Shown here piece by piece: positions 1-4,358 of a DNA stretch of 5,349 nt. Every line of letters begins with the position of its first letter. Position 1 is the first letter of the stretch. The stretch covers positions 1-5,349 of the forward strand of contig JAUUZV010000169.1 of assembly GCA_030592085.1 (NCBI GenBank). Reading direction: 5' to 3'. This stretch comes from Clostridia bacterium (GTDB lineage Bacteria; Bacillota; Clostridia; DUPQ01). The translations under genes and the position numbers were made by a program. Below the pieces are notes generated by a model. That model saw nothing but the letters and a program-made list of their open reading frames with translations. It ran no database searches and was not told the DNA's origin.

Positions 1-1
1 A

Positions 2-643
2 AATGATTTAGTAACTGTTATTATGCCTGATAAAGAAGAATACACAGGTTATATGGATCCTGAATTTACAGGTATAGAAATTAAATTACTTAATCCTACT
101 AAGGATAAGAAAACATTACTTATTTATAAAAAGGAAATTGATTTAATTCCAGCAATTTATCGATATCATGAATTACTTTCTGATGAAGCTGACTTAGATA
201 GGAAGAATGAACTTAAAAAAACTTATCATCCACATTTATTTAGACGATTGAAAAGAAAACTAGGGAATTTTTTCAAGACATTTAGAGATTCTTTTGTTGA
301 ATTATTAAATATGGTCATTGGACAAGTACAATCTTCACTACCAGAGGGAAATGCAATGTCTTCTCAAAGCAAACAAATTGATAAAGTGAAAAATGAAGCA
401 CTTTCTGCAACTAATACAGCTTTTGAACCTTTATTAGAAAAATATATAGGTCATCGTGTAGTAATTGAATACTATAAAACAAAGGATGAGGAAGAAATAA
501 TCGGTGTATTAAAAGAATATTCTACTAAGTTTATTGAGATTGTTGATGCAATCTATAATGGACAAAAAGTTGACTTAATATTACCTAGATCAAAAGCAGT
601 TGTAAGACATCTTGCCGAAAACTTAACTGGTATGATAGAATAA
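2..643 (+). CDS. Uncharacterised protein, 5'-partial, with possible Sm-like C-terminal barrel
   Basis: I do not recognise this gene. The reading frame is open to the left edge (seven codons, NDLVTVI, precede the ATG at 23), and that ATG has no Shine-Dalgarno sequence, so the true start is probably outside the window and 23 is an internal Met. Numbering from that Met (206 residues): residues 1-60 are mixed and acidic; 70-90 form a strongly basic, amphipathic stretch (HPHLFRRLKRKLGNFFKTFR); 91-104 are hydrophobic (FVELLNMVIGQV) but too short for a confident membrane span; 105-130 are polar and look like a linker; 137-198 alternate hydrophobic beta-strands with turns (YIGHRVVIEY, EIIGVLKEYSTKFIEIVD, VDLILPRSKAVVRHL), which resembles a small Sm-like beta-barrel. 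That fold is my inference from the strand pattern. There is no signal peptide in the visible part. It lies 28 bp before lgt on the same strand with no promoter visible between, so the two are probably co-transcribed. Confidence is high that it is coding and low for any function. Confidence 0.8.
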   Translation, partial: NDLVTVIMPDKEEYTGYMDPEFTGIEIKLLNPTKDKKTLLIYKKEIDLIPAIYRYHELLSDEADLDRKNELKKTYHPHLFRRLKRKLGNFFKTFRDSFVELLNMVIGQVQSSLPEGNAMSSQSKQIDKVKNEALSATNTAFEPLLEKYIGHRVVIEYYKTKDEEEIIGVLKEYSTKFIEIVDAIYNGQKVDLILPRSKAVVRHLAENLTGMIE

Positions 644-671
644 CTATTAGTAAAAAGAAAGAGGAAATAAA

Positions 672-1661
672 ATGAATAGTATAATATCTTTCCCTAAATT
701 ATTTGGAGGAATAGAAATAAGTGTAAATCGAGTAGCTTTTTCACTATTCGGTATAGAAATCTATTGGTATGGACTTATAATAGGTTTAGCATTTTGTATA
801 GCTGTAATTTTTGTACTAAGAGATGCTAAAAAATTTAAAATGAATGAAGATGATATAATTAATATTATGTTAATTGCTGTTCCAGTTGGAATTATTTTTG
901 CCAGATTATTTTATGTAATATTCTTTATAGATGCTAGTTGGACATTTAAAGAAATAATAAATATCAGAGATGGTGGTCTAGCTATTTATGGAGGACTCAT
1001 TGGAGGGATTACAGCTGCATATATATATACTAAGATTAAAAAAATGCGTTTCTTAGATTTAGGTGATTTAGTTGTTCCATACATTGCTTTAGCACAAGCT
1101 ATTGGTAGATGGGGTAATTTTGTTAATCAAGAAGCTTTTGGAGTTAATACTACATTACCTTGGGGAATGACAAGTGTTAGCATAAAAAATCAATTAGCTA
1201 TTTTAGGTTCTTTTAATGGTGTTCCTTTAAATCCTGACATTCCTGTTCACCCAACTTTCTTATATGAGTCAATTTGGAATTTATTAGTATTTGCATTACT
1301 GTTTATTATTGGCCGTAAAAAGAAATTTACTGGTCAGATTTTCTGTTTATACATGATGTTATATGGATTTGGAAGAATGTTTATTGAGGGATTAAGAACT
1401 GATAGTTTATTAGTTGGAGGAATTAGAGCAAATCAAGTTATTGGATTTATATTCTTTGCTTTATTTGGAATAGTTCTGCTTATTATAAATATTACATATA
1501 ATAAAACTAAAAAAGACGAGAAAGAAAAATTATATGAAGAAACAGGAACATCAGACTTTGCAAATATTTTAAAAGCAAAAGAAGATATTGAGAAAAATGA
1601 TAATACATCTATTGAAGAAATTGAACTTGAGCAAAAGAATAAAGATGAAAAGAAAGAGTAA
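672..1661 (+). CDS. lgt: Prolipoprotein diacylglyceryl transferase
   Basis: Lgt is an integral membrane enzyme that moves diacylglyceryl from phosphatidylglycerol to the lipobox cysteine of prolipoproteins, the first step of lipoprotein maturation. The family pattern is clear: hydrophobic helices from about residue 24 (FGIEIYWYGLIIG), the DGGLAIYGGLIGG loop at 100-112, the Lgt signature GRWGNFVNQEAFG at 145-157, HPTFLYES at 193-200, and GFGRMFIEGLRTDSL at 232-246, which carries the conserved Arg/Glu residues. The last helix ends near 274. Residues about 279-329 form a highly charged Lys/Glu tail that makes the protein longer than the usual 260-290 residues. Tyr106 stands where E. coli Lgt has the His of its HGG motif; this is common in Gram-positive enzymes. 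The start at 672 has an AGAGG site ending 7 nt upstream. It sits 28 bp after the preceding gene, and a strong terminator follows 20 bp after its stop. Confidence 0.97.
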   Translation: MNSIISFPKLFGGIEISVNRVAFSLFGIEIYWYGLIIGLAFCIAVIFVLRDAKKFKMNEDDIINIMLIAVPVGIIFARLFYVIFFIDASWTFKEIINIRDGGLAIYGGLIGGITAAYIYTKIKKMRFLDLGDLVVPYIALAQAIGRWGNFVNQEAFGVNTTLPWGMTSVSIKNQLAILGSFNGVPLNPDIPVHPTFLYESIWNLLVFALLFIIGRKKKFTGQIFCLYMMLYGFGRMFIEGLRTDSLLVGGIRANQVIGFIFFALFGIVLLIINITYNKTKKDEKEKLYEETGTSDFANILKAKEDIEKNDNTSIEEIELEQKNKDEKKE

Positions 1662-1681
1662 TATAACTTCTATTATTAGTG

Positions 1682-1713
1682 AAAAAGTTCCTTTAAAAAG
1701 GAACTTTTTTTTT
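1682..1713. terminator. Rho-independent terminator of lgt, probably bidirectional
   Basis: An A5-GTTCC-TTT arm (1682-1694) pairs with AAA-GGAAC-T5 (1697-1709). This gives a perfect stem of 11-13 bp with a 2-6 nt loop, and nine T residues run from 1705 to 1713. It begins 20 bp after the lgt stop. On the minus strand the hairpin lies directly after the tRNA-Pro 3' end, and the stem's own A5 arm reads as five U there, so it can also terminate the tRNA transcript. The last T of the plus-strand tract is the complement of the tRNA's terminal A. Confidence 0.9.
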
Positions 1714-1789
1714 GGTCGGAGCGACAGGATTTGAACCTGCGACCCCTTGACCCCCAGTCAAGTACTCTACCAAGCTGAGCCACGCCCCG
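1713..1789 (-). tRNA. tRNA-Pro, anticodon GGG
   Basis: Read on the minus strand this is a complete cloverleaf of 77 nt including the CCA end. The acceptor stem CGGGGCG pairs with CGCTCCG (one G-U at 4:69), the D arm is GCTC-AGCTTGGTA-GAGT, the anticodon stem CTTGA pairs with TCAAG around the loop CTGGGGG, and the T arm is GCAGG-TTCAAAT-CCTGT. In the loop, U33 is followed by G34-G35-G36, so the anticodon is GGG, which reads CCC and, by wobble, CCU. G37 follows, as expected for TrmD methylation (family knowledge). C1-G72 with A73 is typical of bacterial tRNA-Pro. CCA is encoded (1713-1715). No other tRNA adjoins it, so it is a single-gene unit with its own promoter and terminator. Confidence 0.96.
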
Positions 1790-1800
1790 AAAGCATAAAA

Positions 1801-1829
1801 AGTATAGCAAATAATACTTGTAAAAACAA
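1801..1829 (-). promoter_or_regulatory. Probable sigma-A promoter of tRNA-Pro (extended -10)
   Basis: On the minus strand there is a -10 TATACT (1801-1806) preceded by TGC (1807-1809), an extended -10 TGn element. A weak -35 TTGTTT lies at 1824-1829 with a 17-bp spacer. Predicted initiation falls near 1794, only a few bases upstream of the mature tRNA 5' end at 1789, which fits a short pre-tRNA leader. Confidence 0.65.
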
Positions 1830-1845
1830 CCTAGAATGATAAAAC

Positions 1846-1874
1846 TTTATTTTTATACACTAATAGGTTATAAT
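1846..1874 (+). promoter_or_regulatory. Probable promoter of the SSB-like gene and pgi
   Basis: A perfect TATAAT lies at 1869-1874. With a 17-bp spacer the -35 would be TTTATT (1846-1851), a poor match to TTGACA, so the promoter may be weak or activator-dependent. Predicted initiation near 1881 gives a leader of about 32 nt before the ATG at 1913. It stands back-to-back with the tRNA promoter. Confidence 0.5.
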
Positions 1875-1912
1875 ATGCATAAATACATAAGAGAAAGAGC
1901 CAGTGGCGAATT

Positions 1913-2566
1913 ATGAACGAGAGTAATGAGTATTCTGATAATAACAATGTAAGTATTGTTGGGATAGTAAAAAAAGAACCAAAGATTAATCATGAAGTAT
2001 ATGGTGAAAAATTTTATATTTTCAGTATTTTAGTCAAACGATTAAGTAAGTCGTTTGATATAATACCTATCTTAATTTCTGAACGTTTAATTGATATTAG
2101 TAAAATAATTGAAGGTCAACCAATTGCTGTTGAAGGACAATATAGATCCTATAATAATATTATTGGGAATCGAAGCAAGTTAGTTTTAAATATATTCGCA
2201 AGAGAAGCAAACTTTGTTGAACCTTTAGAAAATTCTGATTATAAAAATGAAATTTTCCTTGATGGGTATATATGTAAAAAACCAAATTATCGTACAACTC
2301 CTTTTGGTCGAGAAATTTCAGACGTATTATTAGCTGTTAATAGAGCATATAATAAATCTGACTATATTCCATGTATTTGCTGGGGACGAAATGCACGCTT
2401 TTGTGAACGATTAACTGTTGGTAAAGAAATAAAAATTTATGGTAGAGTACAAAGCAGATATTATGAAAAGAAAATGGGTGATTATGTTGAAAAACGAGTT
2501 GCTTATGAAGTATCTGTAAATAAGTTGGAGGATTCTAATGAACAAAATCAAAGTAAAGCTGAATAA
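1913..2566 (+). CDS. Tandem OB-fold single-stranded DNA-binding-like protein
   Basis: This 217-residue protein appears to be two SSB-type OB folds in a row. The first covers about 12-103 (NVSIVGIVKKEP, YIFSILVKR, DIIPILISER, GQPIAVEGQYRS). The second covers about 113-206 (EIFLDGYICKKPNYRTTPFG, DVLLAVNRAY, DYIPCICWGRNARFCERL, GKEIKIYGRVQSR). The halves align on VxGxIxKKP, the R-then-DxIP strand and GxxIxxxG; the second is nearer to canonical SSB, including the strand ending CxCWG. The likely role is single-stranded DNA binding, acting as a dimer of two-domain chains if it assembles like other SSBs (inference). It lacks the acidic DDDIPF-type C-terminal tip used by replicative SSB to recruit partners and ends NEQNQSKAE, so it is probably an accessory paralogue. 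The ATG at 1913 is the only plausible start: an in-frame stop lies at 1880 with no start codon between. Its Shine-Dalgarno is poor; GAGAAAGAG is 13 nt away. Its last 29 bp overlap pgi. Confidence 0.85.
   Translation: MNESNEYSDNNNVSIVGIVKKEPKINHEVYGEKFYIFSILVKRLSKSFDIIPILISERLIDISKIIEGQPIAVEGQYRSYNNIIGNRSKLVLNIFAREANFVEPLENSDYKNEIFLDGYICKKPNYRTTPFGREISDVLLAVNRAYNKSDYIPCICWGRNARFCERLTVGKEIKIYGRVQSRYYEKKMGDYVEKRVAYEVSVNKLEDSNEQNQSKAE
2527..2540 (+). promoter_or_regulatory. Ribosome binding site and start of pgi inside the SSB-like gene
   Basis: GGAGG at 2527-2531 lies 6 nt before the ATG at 2538 and sits within the coding sequence of the upstream gene, whose stop is at 2564-2566. It is the strongest Shine-Dalgarno of this pair of genes, it fixes the pgi start, and the overlap suggests translational coupling. 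Confidence 0.85.
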
Positions 2567-3809
2567 CTGTGAGCAGTTTATAAACAAAAGCGATTATGAT
2601 GGCATTTTTATTGAAATTGAAAATGCTTTACTTTTGCTTGAGAATAAACAAGGAAAAGGTAATGATTATCTAGGATGGGTTGAATTGCCAAACACGATTT
2701 CACAGGTTCTACTAGATGACTTAAATAAAACTGCAAGAAAAATAAGAAATGAATCAAATATCCTTGTTGTAATAGGTATTGGTGGTTCATATTTGGGGTC
2801 AAAAGCTGTAATTGATGCACTTAAAGGATATTTTACTAATAAAGGTATTGAAGTGCTATTCATGGGGAATTCAATAAGTTCTACATATATAAGTGAAATA
2901 GTAGACTATCTAAAAGATAAAGAATTTTCAGTTAATGTAATTTCTAAATCAGGGACTACCACAGAACCTGCAATTGCTTTTAGAGTGATTAATGAATTAC
3001 TAATTAAAAAATATGGTAAAAAAGCTAATGAACGTATATATGTAACAACAGATGAAAAAAAAGGTGCTTTAAGAAAATTAGCAAATGAATTTCACTATAA
3101 AAGTTTTGTTATTCCATCTGATGTGGGTGGGCGTTTTTCAGTATTAACACCTGTTGGATTATTACCAATTGCTGTGGCTGGTTTTGATATTAATAAATTA
3201 CTAAATGGAGCAAAACAAGCATATGAAAATAGCCATGAAAATGTTAAAAATTATATAGCTGCTAGAAATATTTTATATAGAAAAGGTAAAAAAATTGAAA
3301 TAATGGTTAACTATGAACCAAAACTTCATTATTTAATTGAATGGTGGAAACAACTGTTTGGCGAAAGTGAAGGAAAAGATGGTAAAGGAATATTTCCAGC
3401 TGGTGTGGATTTTTCTGCTGATCTTCATTCCATGGGCCAATATATGCAAGATGGGGAGAGAATACTATTTGAAACAGTACTTAATATAAAACAGCCAATA
3501 AAAGATTACTCTATTCCCAAAACAAATGATGATAAAGATGGATTGAGATATATTGAAGGTGAGAGTATTAATTATGTAAATTCTCAAGCCATGAAGGGAA
3601 CTATTGCTGCACATGTAGAAGGTAAAGTCCCAAATATAGAAATAACTATTCCAATTTTAAATGAAGAAACTATAGGTTATTTACTATATTTCTTTGAAAA
3701 GTCTTGTGGTGTAAGTGGTTATGTTTTAGGAGTTAACCCATTTAATCAACCAGGAGTTGAAAAGTACAAAACAAATATGTTTACTTTACTTGGTAAACCA
3801 GGATATTAG
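2538..3809 (+). CDS. pgi: Glucose-6-phosphate isomerase
   Basis: Pgi interconverts glucose 6-phosphate and fructose 6-phosphate in the cytoplasm, at the entry to glycolysis and in gluconeogenesis. The N-terminus has the bacillus-type GNDYLGWVELP block (41-51). IGIGGSYLGSKA and SKSGTTTEP are the sugar-phosphate-binding SIS elements. DVGGRFSVLTPVG matches PGI signature 1 and GVNPFNQPGVEKYK signature 2. The catalytic residues line up with those of Bacillus PGI: Glu276 in GESEGK, His297 in ADLHSMGQ and Lys411 in VEKYK keep the same mutual spacing as Glu290, His311 and Lys425 there (numbers recalled from family knowledge). At 423 residues it is shorter than the usual ~450: about 14 residues are missing before the active site, and the chain stops right after LLGKPGY, without the usual charged last helix. 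It overlaps the upstream gene by 29 bp and the convergent downstream gene by 24 bp. No convincing terminator follows. Confidence 0.97.
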   Translation: MNKIKVKLNNCEQFINKSDYDGIFIEIENALLLLENKQGKGNDYLGWVELPNTISQVLLDDLNKTARKIRNESNILVVIGIGGSYLGSKAVIDALKGYFTNKGIEVLFMGNSISSTYISEIVDYLKDKEFSVNVISKSGTTTEPAIAFRVINELLIKKYGKKANERIYVTTDEKKGALRKLANEFHYKSFVIPSDVGGRFSVLTPVGLLPIAVAGFDINKLLNGAKQAYENSHENVKNYIAARNILYRKGKKIEIMVNYEPKLHYLIEWWKQLFGESEGKDGKGIFPAGVDFSADLHSMGQYMQDGERILFETVLNIKQPIKDYSIPKTNDDKDGLRYIEGESINYVNSQAMKGTIAAHVEGKVPNIEITIPILNEETIGYLLYFFEKSCGVSGYVLGVNPFNQPGVEKYKTNMFTLLGKPGY

Positions 3810-4259
3810 GAAAGAGTCTTTAAAAAAGACGCATATTATTGTAATAACTGTTGCTGAAATTAATCCTCCAATAAAAACATATTTGAAGGATTTTTTCTTA
3901 TCCATTTGTAAAAATGCTGCTACAGCAGAACCTGTCCACAAACCAGTTGTAGGAAGAGGAATAGCTACAAAAATAATTAGTCCCCATTTTTCATATTTTT
4001 CAAGTTTTCCTTGACCTTTTTTGACTTTTCTATCGATATAATCATAAAACCATTTTAATAATTTGGTTTTTCCTAACCACTTAAAGATATAATTAAAGAA
4101 GAATAAAATAAATGGAACAGGTAATAAACTACCAAGAAAAGCTACAATAAAAACAATTAGAGGATGAATATCATATGCAAAAATACCTAGTGGAATTGAA
4201 CCACGTTGTTCAATAATTGGAACTGCCGATAACAAAAAAACTTTTAATAATTCAAGCAT
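3786..4259 (-). CDS. Small multi-drug export family membrane protein (COG2426-like)
   Basis: This 157-residue integral membrane protein resembles the Sm_multidrug_ex family (COG2426), named for a proposed export role; the actual substrate is not established. The evidence is the pair of conserved motifs PIIEQRGSIPLGI (14-26) and IPLPTTGLWTGSAVAAF (100-116), plus hydrophobic segments at about 3-27, 33-60, 92-116 and 127-146. Between them lies a basic cytoplasmic-type loop (about 62-90, KLLKWFYDYIDRKVKKGQGK). The Pro-rich, Gly-rich motif pair is reminiscent of the re-entrant loops of DedA-type proteins. The length is normal for the family, so it looks intact. The start at 4259 has an AAGAGGT Shine-Dalgarno (4264-4270) about 5 nt upstream. 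It converges on pgi, sharing its last 24 bp, and diverges from the Asp-box gene. It seems to be a single-gene transcript. Confidence is high for the family and low for function. Confidence 0.88.
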   Translation of the reverse strand: MLELLKVFLLSAVPIIEQRGSIPLGIFAYDIHPLIVFIVAFLGSLLPVPFILFFFNYIFKWLGKTKLLKWFYDYIDRKVKKGQGKLEKYEKWGLIIFVAIPLPTTGLWTGSAVAAFLQMDKKKSFKYVFIGGLISATVITIICVFFKDSFLISWFTK

Positions 4260-4283
4260 AAATACCTCTTATATTTTTATCAG

Positions 4284-4292
4284 ATTGTATCA
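4284..4292 (-). promoter_or_regulatory. Possible extended -10 promoter of the small multi-drug export gene
   Basis: On the minus strand TGATACAAT (4284-4292) fits an extended -10 element: TACAAT preceded by TGn. I find no -35 at 16-18 bp. Initiation near 4277 would give a leader of about 18 nt that includes the AAGAGGT ribosome binding site. Confidence 0.4.
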
Positions 4293-4293
4293 T

Positions 4294-4335
4294 AAAAATA
4301 ATTGTAAGTATATACACGGTGCCAGAATTATTTTA
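4294..4335. repeat. AT-rich inverted repeat in the divergent promoter region
   Basis: AAAATAATT (4295-4303) is mirrored as AATTATTTT (4326-4334), a 9-bp perfect inverted repeat with a 22-nt spacer. The -35 of the rightward promoter lies in the spacer and the right arm touches its -10. It could be an operator with half-sites two helical turns or more apart. In such AT-rich DNA it could also be chance. Confidence 0.3.
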
Positions 4336-4339
4336 TAAT
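4311..4339 (+). promoter_or_regulatory. Probable promoter of the Asp-box propeller gene
   Basis: A perfect TATAAT -10 (4334-4339) lies 17 bp from TATACA (4311-4316), which matches four of six bases of the -35 consensus. Initiation near 4346 would fall inside or just at the GAGGAG ribosome binding site (4346-4351), giving a very short leader before the ATG at 4359; an upstream start site shifted by a few bases is possible. Confidence 0.5.
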
Positions 4340-4358
4340 ATAGAAGAGGAGATTTTCC

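Noticed and set aside
1713..1789. tRNA-Pro as an integration site of a mobile element
   Set aside because: I see no integrase, no repeated tRNA 3' end and no change in composition on either side within the window.
2273..2404. Cysteines of the second OB fold (C121, C154, C156, C164) as a metal site
   Set aside because: Cysteine and Trp at the CxCWG strand are ordinary in SSB sequences, and the spacing does not form a recognisable zinc-binding pair arrangement.
2608..2863. Two overlapping minus-strand open frames (70 and 65 codons) inside pgi
   Set aside because: They lie wholly within a well-supported gene, have no ribosome binding site I can see, and their translations resemble no family.
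3816..3830. GTCTTT/AAAGAC hairpin just after the pgi stop as a terminator
   Set aside because: The stem is only 6 bp, AT-rich and not followed by a T-tract; it lies within the coding region of the convergent gene.
3862..3896. AATCCT/AGGATT followed by six T residues as a pgi terminator
   Set aside because: The stem is 6 bp with a 19-nt loop, too weak to call, and it encodes conserved-looking membrane residues on the other strand.
3757..4014. Plus-strand open frame of 85 codons across the end of pgi
   Set aside because: It is antisense to the conserved small multi-drug export gene and overlaps the catalytic end of pgi; there is no good ribosome binding site.
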